A stretch of DNA of 64,000 bases from Malaya genurostris. Taxonomy: Eukaryota > Arthropoda > Insecta > Diptera > Culicidae. Shown here in pieces: positions 34,452 through 45,631 of the stretch (its first letter is position 1; each line of letters opens with the position of its first letter). The stretch covers positions 187,206,866-187,270,865 of the forward strand of contig NC_080572.1 of the NCBI RefSeq assembly GCF_030247185.1. Direction: 5' to 3'. Position numbers and translations under genes: made by a program. The notes beneath the pieces were generated by a model. That model was given only the letters and a program-made list of their open reading frames with translations. It searched no databases and was not told the DNA's origin.

Positions 34452-35329
34452 ACAGTTCAAAATCGCAATTTCACGCTCCTAATTGATAACTCAATAAAAA
34501 CGTGGTTTTCGAGGTACAGGACCTTCAAAAAAGTTGCTCAGAATGATAGACGCCATTTTTTGGCAAATTTTATTTATGTAATTAATCCCCCTAAAAGTGA
34601 GATAAATTTTTTATTTTAGCTCAGGGCCAACTTAGGGGCTAAGTTACTTCGACAAACTTGCAGTTGTGCAGAAAGTTATTTCAAATAAGTTTGCTGAAGG
34701 TACTATTCCCGTAACTTGAGTGTAATTCATGATATAATGTATTTTCTGAAAAGGGTGTTCAAAAACCAGTTTTTGTAAGAAAACATATATATTTTCAATG
34801 TATATGACTTTTTCATGCTCTACAAAGTTTTTCATCTTTAAAAATTACACAACTTTCTCAAACATACTATGCTGCTATCATTTCAGTTTAATGGAATAGA
34901 GCAATTTTTTATGTTTTTTTAAATAAAATTCTAACTTGTCTAATATCAAAAGACGCAGGAAGGTGCAGATGAGACTACTTACATATTAAACTACTTCAAA
35001 AGAGCTTTCATACCGTGGTTGAATTACTCGTCTGCGATCGTCTGCAGGCGATATATATTCTTTTCAAATATCCTTGTCCTTGACATTTGCAATGATTAGG
35101 TTCATTGTATATCAAATCAGATTTCAGTATATATTCTTTAGTCCCTATGGTGGCCCTGAGCTAAAATAAAATTTCTATCTCACTTTTAGGGGGATTAATC
35201 ACGTAAATAAAATTTGCCAAAAGATGACGTCTATCATTCTGAGCAACTTTTTTGAAGATACTGTACCTCAAAAACCACGATCGTATGAGTTATCAATTAA
35301 GAGCGTGAAATTGCGCTTTTGAACCACTG
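34452..35329. repeat. Long inverted repeat (about 178-bp arms, 521-bp loop)
   Basis: The left arm (34452-34629) and right arm (35151-35329) are near reverse complements: 'ccctaaaagtgagataaatt' against 'atctatctcacttttaggg' and 'gctcagggcca' against 'tggccctgagc'. The loop has no coding sequence. Typical of foldback-type MITEs; no target duplication was identified. Confidence 0.8.
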
Positions 35330-37433
35330 TGCAGTGGCTGTTTTCTAAAGATTTAGAGTAAAACCTTGAGATAGGTTTGTAGGTCATAGGAGTTAAAATT
35401 TCATCCGTAGTTTATACAGATACAGAGAAGCGCCTGACTTTTAAAACTACAATTTTGATCCCTCAACAACCAACGCAACGGCTACCCAATGGTTTATTTT
35501 TTCGTGTGACATCATTCTTTTGAAGTTATACATCTTAGTAGGGTACACTATGAAACTCTTGCGGATGGCAAGCAATATACGCGTATTTAGTTTATATTTT
35601 TTAGTTTATATGAAACTGTACTATATAAAGTACAGTATTGTACCAATCGTATCTAAACTTTCACTGTTTATAAACAGCCTCTAGACATTGTATGATTTGT
35701 ACACATCTGAATATCATTCTGAAAGACGGTTAAAAAAATTATGTGAACCCAAGCAGCCGCGACGCATCACAACCAAACATTATTTCAGCTTTGAAAATTC
35801 GCATAAAGAAAGTGGTTGAATGCTATAGAGTTATAAATGTTTTCATAATGCTCATAAAAAGCTAAAAGGGGCGATTATTAGACTCTTATAGGATGTGACA
35901 GATGAAATCGGAATTGCGCATTATTATTGCAGCTATAATGCAAATATCTACTTAATCGATTGTAACAATGTAAAGTGTAGAATATAAATGCTATGATGCA
36001 ATACGAGTGCTTGAATAATGCTTTACATTTAAATATCAAATATTTAAAAAGCTATCTATTTAATATCAAAAATAAATACATAAATATCACTATTAGTGCT
36101 TGTTTGTGGCGTATTATTTTTATTTTGTATGTTTTTATCGCTCCAATATTAATAAATCAATTCCTTTGTTTGGATTCGAACCTATGCCGAACTTCTTAAC
36201 GCGCACCTTTCACCTGGAACTGTAAATGAACTTCACACTTGACATATTTTATTCGCAATGAAGAGTCTTATTTTATTACTCTAATAGTATTTTAGTGTTT
36301 TTTACATTGGAACAACAGCGTTAAAGTAGTTTTCGAGAAATCCGAATTCCAAATTTGCGTCGGAAATTTATTTTACTTCTGTACAACCGACAAATATTGA
36401 CAAACAAAGTTGCATTTAGACTAACTAAAGCTAAAGAGCTAATCTTATTGTTATCAACACTAAAGCTTTAGTGTAGCAATTAAATTTCATTGCACTTTTA
36501 TCAATGAAGTTTCGTTAACTCAAAATATAGCATTGAATGTCGATACATAGCATGGCAAATTGAAAGTTCATTACATTTCGGGTGCAAATTTAATGCACAT
36601 TGCTTTGAAGCATGTAGCATGAGTGTAGTTATTCATTAACAATGTCAAAATATAGTTGTTAATATGCAGTAATAGAATGCATATACCATACAAGGAAATA
36701 TAGAGATTATTTTTCCCCAAACTGTTACTTTTACTCATAGGACCTATTGTAATTGTTTATTTCGAGCTCCCTTCGAATTATAAGATCGTGTTCTTGAGTG
36801 TCATAAAATTTTAATCGGCTAGTAAAAGACTCAAATACTCGCGTTTAGAATGTTGTAAATATAAAATGACAGCTCATACCAAACTGAAACTCGACGTTAG
36901 AATTGTTCGAATAAATAAAACTAGAATAAATAAAACTTATTGCGGGTACATTTGTTAAAATTTCAATTCTCCTATGTGACTCCCATTTAAAATTTAGAGT
37001 TTTTGAACATGCTTCAAAATTAACTGATGAACTATATGTTAAGTGAAATGATATTTTTTTCTGTAATAAATACTTTCTGAGTAGAGAATTATTAAACACT
37101 TGATTTACTTTCTTTTTTTTAAGGCACATTCTATGGTTTATGGTAATATACTTGCTCAAAGGTTTGGCAAACAAATATTAGGCGAAGCACACAAAACCAA
37201 ATCTGTTCATTTTCATACTTGGTCTTTGACTCATCAGTGTAGGGCAGTTCAAATTGTACTGCAATACACTGAGAAGTTAAAACAAAACTTAAAATTATAC
37301 ATTTTTCTACATCACCAAATTCCTATTGTAATATTCGAGCATTTTCGTCTCTAAGCCTATGTAATCTCCAGCTCCTTAATAAAACTCATTCCTAACTATC
37401 AAAACTATTATCTCATTTTGCTTGCCACAAAAG
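35330..37433. other. Unassigned AT-rich intronic sequence
   Basis: No gene or family recognised. The last 30 bases form a modest pyrimidine tract before the exon acceptor at 37433. Confidence 0.4.
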
Positions 37434-37668
37434 TGCCGGAAGACCAACGTGAATATCTGCCGCTGGACGAGCTGAAACCTCACCAGCTAACGGAGCTTGG
37501 TGTGCCGGTTCCGACGTACCTGCCGGTATCGGAGCATTCGCTAGGGCCCTCGGTATTTACCAGTGACATCAGTAGCAATCCGGTCATCGACACCAATGGA
37601 TTACTGCAAAACTACCACCATCAGAATGTTCTCTACAATATTAATAATTCACGATCAGCAAATACAAA
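37434..37668 (+). CDS. Internal coding exon of an unidentified host gene
   Basis: The acceptor 'gccacaaaag' precedes it and the donor is 'gtaata' at 37669. The frame gives (x)PEDQREYLPLDELKPHQLTEL followed by GVPVPTYLPVSEHSLG, then an Asn/Ser-rich stretch ending SANT. It uses mixed, GC-richer codons unlike the surrounding intron. It needs one base from the upstream exon and leaves two bases for the next, matching the acceptor phase of 38739-38969. The sequence looks like a conserved N-terminal cytoplasmic or nuclear segment, but I do not recognise the family. Pro/Leu-rich motifs such as LPLDELKPHQL could be interaction sites. Confidence 0.7.
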
Positions 37669-37868
37669 GTAATAATCTCGAACTGGCGGTAGATCAGAAA
37701 TACCATGTGATCTAGGCATCGGGATTCGTATGCTATCTGAAATTTTCATTATTTTCCATCAAACGTGAATTTTTCAATGAAAAAATTAAAACTATTTTAA
37801 TTATGTATCTACTAAAAGTCTATTTCAAATGGTATTTCTAACTGCAATGTGTTCTGTTCGAAGAAACA

Positions 37869-38150
37869 AGGTTTTACAAGATGACTTCACGAATAGACTC
37901 GTGATGAATAAAGTTCACGTTTGACAGCTGTCAGTGGTTTGTTTACATACTCAATTTGGTTTTTCAAGATGACACCACTAATGAAATCATGATGAATGAT
38001 GTTCATTTTTTGACATTTACTGGTAGTTTGTTTACATATCTATTAACACGTTTTCAAAATAGAATGAACACATAAACAAACCACTGATAGCTGTCAAACG
38101 GTGTTCATCCAGCTCATTTTAAGAGGTTATGTCATGTTCGTGCAAAACCT
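37869..38150 (+). repeat. MITE-like element
   Basis: Short terminal inverted repeats AGGTTTTACA (37869) and TGCAAAACCT (38141-38150). The interior has repeated 'tggtttgtttacat'/'agtttgtttacat' and 'gacagctgtca' blocks. A partial relative lies at 11240-11402. No target duplication was settled. Confidence 0.55.
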
Positions 38151-38207
38151 AATTGTACGCGTTTAAAGCGGAATGAATTTGCAAACAAACTACTGGCAGT
38201 TGTCTAA

Positions 38208-38514
38208 AGCGGTCCATACACGTTCAGTTTTCCGGACAGTTTAAATGAACCTTGGAGCATGGTTGGTGTCAGGTCAGGCGTTTCGTTTTTATGTTAATTT
38301 CATCAGTTTTTTTCATGGAGGCACATTATTCTGATTAGAAGAAAACTGACGTACGAAATGATTAACTGTAGAACTGACATTTAATCGGATGAAACTGAGC
38401 CCGAGCGCTTCAGTAAAAAAAACCGAACGTTTGGCCGGATGAACTTTTCAGTCACTTCAGTTAATCGTTCAGTCATGACGTAACACACGAGAAACTGAAC
38501 GTGTATGGACCGCC
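38208..38514. mobile_element. MITE with TAA target duplication (PIF/Harbinger-like)
   Basis: The TIRs are AGCGGTCCATACACGTTCAG and the complement of CTGAACGTGTATGGACCGCC. TAA occurs at 38205-38207 and 38515-38517, consistent with the TWA duplication of the PIF/Harbinger group. 307 bp, noncoding. It lies in the intron between the exons at 37434-37668 and 38739-38969. Confidence 0.85.
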
Positions 38515-38738
38515 TAACGATGTCTACATGGCTCACATTGTGCAGTTAAGTCAGGTCGTGTAGAATTAATTTGTTTGATTACAACAAATGGTTTTGTTTT
38601 CATTCAATAGCATAATCTCCTGAGTATTTTTTTCCTTAATGTCATTTTTTCCTTCATGCATGGATTATCAGTAAATAGTGATTTCAGCCGTAATTTTACC
38701 AATGAATATGTTGTAATTCGATTCCATTTTTCCATCAG

Positions 38739-38969
38739 TGCAACAGCGGGAGGCAGTGATCATTTGACGGCACCGGCAAGTGTTTCGTCCAATTCGTCTG
38801 TGTTGGGCTCAACGCAGAGAAGCATGTCCACGACTTCCAATCACAACAGCCATCAGCCGAGTTTGCAGAGCGGTGGTGAAAATCATCATTCGAACACTGA
38901 CCATGGACATCACCAGCGCAACGCCGAAGATGGTACCACCGTCGGCAGGAAGCGGAAATATTCCTACAA
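38739..38969 (+). CDS. Internal coding exon, Ser/Asn/His-rich
   Basis: The acceptor 'ccatttttccatcag' and donor 'gtaagt' (38970) are strong. Joined to 37434-37668 the junction codon is AA|T (Asn), and the frame continues ATAGGSDHLTAPASVSSNSS, ...QRSMSTTSNHNSHQPS, a His-rich HHSNTDHGHHQRN, and ends in the basic GRKRKYSY. Low complexity and likely disordered; the basic cluster could be a nuclear localisation signal (inference). The exon starts and ends in the same phase (2), so it can be skipped without breaking the frame. Frame 38780-38989 is a shadow. Confidence 0.8.
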
Positions 38970-39090
38970 GTAAGTTGTTTTATTCCTAGTGAACCCTAAA
39001 AACGGGTTTTGTAACGGAAAGTGTATCTAATCAACCGAAATTTAATCATATTAAGTATTTACAATTTATATTTTCGGTTATCATTAAAGT
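38970..39090. other. Short intron segment before the hAT element
   Basis: Ends with ATTAAAGT (39083-39090), the left target duplication of the hAT insertion. Confidence 0.6.
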
Positions 39091-39267
39091 CAGAGGCGTC
39101 TCGTGACAAAATTTACGGGTTGTGCACTGCTTATGTGATGTGGTATCAGATGCAAGGGTTCGTTTGAAGTAAAAAGTAAGAATTGAGGAATGGATATTCG
39201 CTTGTTTTGAATACAATGAAATAACGATGATCTATTGGACTGAAATTTTTATTAAACGTATTTCGTA

Positions 39268-41521
39268 TCATCGATACAATAGAGAAATTCGACGCTCTAC
39301 ACCCCGAGCAAATCTGTCAATAACTTCATCAATAAAACCGCTTCGACGTTGCAACTGAGACAGCAATTTGTTTTCAACTGCCATAAGCATGAGCGACTCA
39401 AGCCTTTCCTCTCCCATCGTTGATCTTAGGTAGTTCTTCAACCTACGCAAGATTGAGAAGCTTCTTTCAACCGATGCTGTGGTTGAGGGTAACGTCAATA
39501 TTAGTCTACTGAGTCGAGTGGTCTCCGAAAAAATATCTTCGATATTGCTACCAATTAATATTCCCAGAATTTCTGGCACCTTTTTTTCGGCGAACTCTGA
39601 TTTTGAATAGAACACATGCAGTTCATTGTTCAACTTTACTTTGTCGAACTGTGGAAAACGTGCGCAAAGTTCGTCCAACAATTCTTTAGGAAACTGTCGT
39701 GAATATTGCGAGCACTTAGTACAATCAAGTAGGCTTAGGAAACTTTGCTTGTGTAAATCCGCAAACCGTACTTCTAGCTCAACCAGGATACGGTCGATTA
39801 ATGAACTGTGAAATTTAAGATATTTTGATGCCAGATCGTCGTTACTGCTGACCGCTACCAATTCTACACATGCTTCCCAAACAATGAAGAACTTTTTTTC
39901 GTCTTTCAGTTTTTTGATATTAGTACAAGTATCACGAACGCTCTTGCCACATTCGATATAATCCAATTCTTTTCGCTGTAGAGTCTGGTACAAAATATCT
40001 GTAAATGCAAAAATCGACGCAAAGGTTTTCATAAGAAATATGGTGTCCAAGTCAAGCATAAATCCATGCAATCCTCGTGCAAGTGTTGCCGTGTCACCAT
40101 CCCATTCAGTCTCACCCAAATAAATTTCGCCCAAACAAGTTGTAATCTCTGTGTAATACGTGTTCACTATATTAATCATCCTTGAACTATAAGCCCATTT
40201 TACTTTACACACGTTCGGGATCTTTTGCTGCATGAATTTTTTTAATTCAGAATCTCTCTTCGGACTTTGCGTGAAAAATGACGCCAACGAAGAAATGGAT
40301 GAAAAAAATTTCCTTGTACGTGGGTGATCTGTGCAAGCGTGTAATAAAACAAGATTGAGTACGTGTGCTTTGCAGTGAATATAGTCTGCGTTCGGAAATG
40401 ATCTTTTAACAATTCCTTGCGTCCCTCCAGTAGCTCCGGACATCACGCGAGCTCCGTCGTACGTTTGGGCAATTAACTTGAGACGAGATACTTTAAATTT
40501 CTCCATTAAATTAATTACTTGTTTGGCAAGAGCTTCAGCGCATTTATTCTTGCTCATGTCATCCAAGGACACGAATCTTTCGACGGAGATACCTGTGCGA
40601 AACATGAACAATCCAATAATGGACAAACGATAGTTCGACATATACATAACACTTTACATAGTTTTAAAAACGTCGTTTTCTTTCTAAGTATTTGTATTAT
40701 TCAAATAACTTACCATCCTTCATACAATAGCGTAAAGTTGAAGCCAATTGAGATTTTCTTGAGACGTCAGTGGTTTCGTCGATCATCACAGCGATAAATT
40801 CTGCAGAGTCCACTTCCCGCGCAATTTCTTCGATCATGACAGCTCCAACGACTTCCACAAGCTCATTTTGAATAGTTGCTGAAGTTCCCGAGAACACCGC
40901 ATTATTATTGATGAAGTCCGAAAACGAACTGTCTTTTGAAGCAAGCAATCCGCACATGTCCTTGTAATTTCCTCGATTCACAGACGATTCTGTCTCATTG
41001 TGCCCTCGAAAACTTAATCCATGTGATCCGAGAAAGCAAATCAATTCGATGAGAATTTTTATCCCAGCTCGATTCTTTTTTACCAACATATTATGTTTTT
41101 TCCTAGCGATTTCGTTTGCATGATCAACTACATCCTCAATCCGGATTTTGCCGAACGTTCGGTATGCCATGGCATTATTGATGTGTTCTCTTGTAGCTGA
41201 ATGGGATTTTACAGCTGTAGAAATATGATTCAGGTCTTCATATCCGGTTTTTATCCATACACCATTATCTGACAGATTATGAAATAACAAACATGGCCAA
41301 CAAAAAAGTTTTACTCGTTTGTGTGAACCACATAGCCACTTTACCTCATAAGCAGTAACATTAAAGTTCCGAGTTATTGTTTTCCCTTTTCTAACACAGG
41401 TCGATTTCAATGTATCTAGCCTCGGTCGAGGCACGTCCATTTTCGATATTAAAAGTTTTTCCTCCATACACCTTCTTGCAAACGGTTTATTCAGAAGTTC
41501 GTCAACAATATCCGACTGCAT
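39268..41521 (-). CDS. hAT transposase (TTF zinc finger, DUF4371, hAT dimerisation; ZMYM1-like)
   Basis: Exon 1 is 41521-40714 and exon 2 is 40592-39268; the 121-bp intron has GTAAG at 40713 and CAG at 40593. The spliced length is 2133 nt, 710 codons plus stop, with no lesion. Domains: TTF-type zinc finger about residues 50-115 (C64, C74, C77, H107, H113), DUF4371 about 125-310, VMIDETTDVS with a candidate catalytic Asp at 248 and QTYDGARVMSG with Asp 315, and the C-terminal dimerisation motif LPSTTASVERSFSILRRLK. It would bind the element ends and catalyse cut-and-paste transposition in the nucleus. Start chosen as the first ATG (MQSDIVDELL); a longer N-terminus through a further intron is possible. 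Confidence 0.92.
40593..40713 (-). other. Intron of the hAT transposase gene
   Basis: Donor G|GTAAGT and acceptor TTTCGCACAG|G on the minus strand. Removing it fuses CMKDG to ISVERFVSLDDM in frame, the order expected for the family. Unspliced, the frame would end at KDGKLFE. An alternative acceptor near 40650 would put the downstream part out of frame. Confidence 0.85.
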
Positions 41522-41863
41522 GAATTTTATCTAAATAGAAAGCGTACCAAGTGAAGTTGATCCTCAATGAAACTAATCTGAATGTTAAAAAGAGAAAGCG
41601 CAAGCTTGTACATACCATTGGAGTCGCATGGCTGCCAAATAAAAATTTGCTCACAATCTTTGATGTTTGAATGAAAAAAAATTTATGAAAATCTGGATGA
41701 AAAAATGAAAAAAACGGTTGGTTTGTCGGAATCTGTAGAAATCTATGATTTTTTCTTATATATAAAAACTCTGTGGTACAGAATCTGTGTGGCTGAATGA
41801 TTTGAAAAATCTGGGGTTTTACAGAAAAATCTGCAAGTATGATAAGCACAGAAAATTCCCTTA

Positions 41864-42058
41864 TGCCCCGTTTACACTTCTGCTGGCTGCCAGCATGCTG
41901 GTGTCAGTGTACTGCCCTCTTAGGAAAAAAAACGTTCAACGGTGGTCCTTCGTTGGTCTAATACTTTGGATCATTGGACCACAGTAGAACGTTTTTTCCT
42001 AAGAGGGCAGTACACTGACACCAGCATGCTGGCAGCCAGCAGAAGTGTAAACGGGGCA
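41864..42058. mobile_element. Palindromic MITE with TTA target duplication
   Basis: Long inverted ends: TGCCCCGTTTACACTTCTGC... and its complement, with arms of about 75 bp running through 'agcatgctgg' to 'cctaagagg'. TTA occurs at 41861-41863 and 42059-42061. 195 bp, noncoding. The TWA-type target and the TIR/length fit a PIF/Harbinger-derived MITE. It sits between the hAT 5' end and the transposase start, so it could affect that promoter. Confidence 0.9.
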
Positions 42059-42061
42059 TTA

Positions 42062-42500
42062 GAGCCAAACGTGAGAGAGCAACAAATCTCAGAGCTTAGC
42101 TGAGTAACTCCTTCTCTTCTTGATTCTGTGCAGTTACTCAAGTGCACAGAAAAGACACTAACACAGCGACTTGAAATTTTTAGTTGGATGTATACGAGAT
42201 GTGTGTACATATACGAAATTTTGGTGCACAAGCCAATGTGATCGGGTTCAGAGCGCCACGCATTGGCTATGGCAATACAATATAAAAAAGATCGTTCGGC
42301 TGTCATTGTCCAGCAAGCGCAAGAAGCTTAGGGTGAGTTTGTGGTCCATATTGTGGTGTGGAAAACAACGCTCATTACTTCATATTCGGTACCATCCGAC
42401 CTGCTTTTATCGGACAAATAGGAATCTATAAAATAATTAAATGCGGATTGGGATCCAGTTAATTTCTTCAATCTGATAGGTTGTGCAGTGCACGAGGTGC
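42062..42500. promoter_or_regulatory. 5' region of the hAT transposase gene
   Basis: Lies between the MITE and the hAT 5' end, upstream of the minus-strand gene. It should contain the promoter and 5' UTR. No TATA or initiator is singled out with confidence. Confidence 0.35.
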
Positions 42501-42530
42501 ACATGAGGACGAGACGCCACTGATTAAAGT

Positions 42531-44190
42531 ATGAATTTAAAAAAAATGGCGGTGGGGCTAATGTTGCCGACTACCTCACAGCAAATAATCATATTTCCTA
42601 AAAATGTTTGCGTCGAGTGAATTTATAATTTCAGAACCATTGTACACAGAAAGAGAAAAGAATCCCATTAAACGCATCATTCGTTTCGACGCGTTTCCGT
42701 TCTCTTATTACGTCATCGTCATCATTATTATCGTTTAGCCTCGTTATTTATCACTTCTGCAGTTTGTTCAACACCCGTTGGCACCCATTCGGTAGGAAGA
42801 GGGTGCATTCCAGCGTCACCTTTTGTGTCAGTTTTCCCGTTGGTAATTCAACCTGTCTAGATAGCATACATTTGTTACATAATTTGTAAAGTTTGCAAAA
42901 TCTTTTCATATGCCAAACCGATTTCCGACCGATTGTGTGGATGTGGAACGACAACCCAACATCGTGTTTAAATTCACCCGATTCATTTATTTAGACTACC
43001 GCCTCCATCGTTAGCAGACTAACATTGACGAATCGTGCTTGTCTGTTTGTCTGTGACACTCATTATTACCTGTCTCGGATGGAAACAATCGTTGAAACCC
43101 TTGCAGTGATTGCCACCTTGTCGTATCCTTTGAACTTACCTCTTGATTTTAAGAAATCAAAGTTTTCTATTGACATAGCGGAAAAGTGTTAAGAAATCCA
43201 ACAAGTTGTTTGCTTGTTTGTTTCCGACAGGGTTGCAAATGTTTTTATTATCACTCGTTTCGACTGTTTGGTAGGAAGGGAAAAAAATATTGCCGACAAG
43301 AGCAAATTATATCAACCGTAAGGATTCTTCAAGCTCTGAAAAATAACAAATGTCGCCGGTAATAGACTTTAAAGCAAACGGGCTGTGCCACCATGGTGAA
43401 AAATTTCTGATCGCTAAATCAAGGTTATCTTTAATGTCAGTATTAATTGCTCGCAGATAGAATATCGATTAATTGAAACAGTTAGGAGATTAGTTTCCTA
43501 GTTAAACTTAGTTTCCCTGAAATTATGAATTTTTACAAATTTATTTCTGTGTGTATAAGTACAAGTTTTATGGTAATTGAATATATTTCTACTTCTATAT
43601 TCGATACAAAAATTCAAACCAGAAATGTATCAATAATTCAATAATGTTTTCGTTTTTTAGCAGTCAGAATCAATTCCATTGACCAGCACGTTATCATTCT
43701 TTTCAGTTCAATACTCAGTACTGAATTCATCTAAGGATACAGACGAGCCCTTGCGGTCCTATAATTTATTGTAAATGTTTAATTACATTGAAGCTATTGT
43801 ACAGGTACTACTGCAATACCTAAAATTACCTTGCAAATTTGTTACAGTAAGTCGCTTGAACTGTAATTAAACCATTTTTGCAATAGACTTATTTAGCAAA
43901 TATGTTATAACATACATAAAACTTGCAGATTTCGCCTGAAAATTAATCATCGAATTGGTCATTTCGTCGGTTGAAAAATAATTGATGAATAAGAATATTT
44001 GAAAATAGTTGATCACACATTGACCATTTTCTAAATGTTATCTCGTTTTAAGGAGTGGAAAGATAACTGACTGAAAATCAGGTACAGAATAATCAATATC
44101 ATAACTGTTACTTTACAGTAGAAATACACGTGTGCATATATTGTGCAAAAATGCAAAATAAAATAATATATTTACAATAGGATCAGATTT
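42531..44190. other. Host intronic sequence, part GC-richer
   Basis: 42640-43140 is less AT-rich and more complex than the rest, with 'cgtcatcgtcatcattatta' repeats and no transposon signature. It may be unique or conserved noncoding intron. No exon is supported. Confidence 0.4.
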
Positions 44191-45243
44191 CAGCTCCACC
44201 GAACATATCGTGTTCCTTCTGGGTCACATAAGAACTATGAGAAATTTGAGCTCGATCAGTGAAACTATATTTTCTCGCCCGAGGTTTAAAGTTTGTATGG
44301 GATTTAGTATGTGTAAATGGACTCTTTACAAAAAAAAAATCGGCTAGATATCAACTATCTAAAAATCAATGCATGTGTTATTTTCGTAGGACGTCCAAAA
44401 CTGTAAAACAATCCGACATTTGTAGAAACAAATATCACAGGAAAATCGACACAAGGTCCGAACACCACTGCTGCTTGTGGTCGTCAAATAATTTGACTTT
44501 CTTTTAATATGCTAAAACGGATGATCAGAGTTATTCGATGTCTTCAGGATAGTTACTCAGCTTATTATGTAGATTCTTCTTAATTGACAAACCATGTTCC
44601 GAAACTTATTGTTAAGACACAAAACAGTCTTGTAAAATATTGTTTTGTTTGCTAAAAATTGCATCGTCCACACTTAACTATATGAGGTAGAGAGTTTATG
44701 TCTTCGGTAATATTTGAGTTTATCTCAAACATAGTTGAAAACGCCAAACACCTATTTCTTTAAACAATAAAAAAGTTTGTGTTTTTACAGTGCTTTTTGG
44801 AACATGGCTTGTCATTTAAAAATAATCTTCATACTAACCTGACTAACTATCGTGAAGACATCAAATAACTCAGATCATCCGTTTTAGCACATTTAAGGAA
44901 AGTCAAATTACTATGTTACGATCACTAGCGATATTAGAGAATGAGCCATTGCTCGGACCTTGGGCCGGTTTTCCTTCAATAATTATTTCTACAAATGTCG
45001 GATTGTTTTGCGGTCTTCAAAGGGTTTTTTCCTCGTTAAATTTGCTATGAAAATAATACATGTTTCGATTTTTAGAATCTATAAGTTGATCTCCAGCCAA
45101 TTTTTTTTTTGTAAAAAGTCAGTTTTCCATACTAAATCCCATATAAACTTTTAACCTCGGGCGCGAAAATATAATTCCACCGATCGAGCTAAAACTTTGC
45201 ATAGTTCTTATGGGACCCAGAAGGGATAGTGTTTGATGGAGCG
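44191..45243. repeat. Long inverted repeat (about 370-405-bp arms)
   Basis: The left arm 44191-44561 pairs with 44839-45243: 'gtatgggatttagtatg' against 'catactaaatcccatat', 'acaatccgacatttgtaga' against 'tacaaatgtcggattgtt', and 'acggatgatcagagttattc' against 'ataactcagatcatccgt'. Arms are about 80% alike. The right side continues as 'tagggtgggacaagattgt' (complement of 45270-45290), a sequence I associate with a common mosquito repeat. Noncoding. Confidence 0.75.
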
Positions 45244-45438
45244 AGAAAATAAACCGTTTCATCTTTTTTCCATACAATCTTGTCCCACCCTAATATACAA
45301 TAATATATGGACTCGTTGCATTTATCCTAAAATACGATTAGCTGTCCCCGAAGAGATTAGCAATAAAAAATATTTATTGCAACAGGTGTCTTAAGTTTAA
45401 ATAACTGAATAATTGGTTGAAACAACTGAGGCATTTTT

Positions 45439-45589
45439 CAGAATTGCGTAAGCAAATAATATCCTCATGGTAATAACCAAATCGTATATATAATAGGGCT
45501 GAAAAGTCACCACTTGTGGCTGAACACCCAATTTAAATCTTAATAATTTAATTTTAACTCATATTCCAATTAATAGTTATTTAAAAAAA
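45439..45589 (+). mobile_element. 3' fragment of the Jockey/Juan-like LINE
   Basis: It matches the last ~150 bp of the LINE at 19188-22852 ('gggctgaaaagtcaccactt'). An A-run and 15-bp near-identical target duplications flank it: aactgaggcattttt (45424-45438) and aactgagacattttt (45590-45604). An extremely 5'-truncated insertion. Confidence 0.9.
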
Positions 45590-45631
45590 AACTGAGACAT
45601 TTTTTGCTTTCATGCATACAGGTAATACCGC

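Larger units (their letters stand above)
39091..42522 (-). mobile_element. Complete hAT DNA transposon
   Basis: The ends CAGAGGCGTCTCGT (39091) and the complement of ACGAGACGCCACTG (ending 42522) form hAT-type CAGNGGCG termini. A perfect 8-bp duplication ATTAAAGT flanks it (39083-39090, 42523-42530). The subterminal 'ttgtgcactgc' and 'gtgcagtgcac' are shared near both ends. It is 3432 bp and encodes an intact, once-spliced transposase on the minus strand. A 195-bp MITE is inserted 5' of the gene. Confidence 0.95.

Noticed and set aside
36165..36235. tRNA-like gene on the minus strand (B-box GGTTCGAATCC)
   Set aside because: No matching A box or cloverleaf could be drawn; at most a SINE relic.
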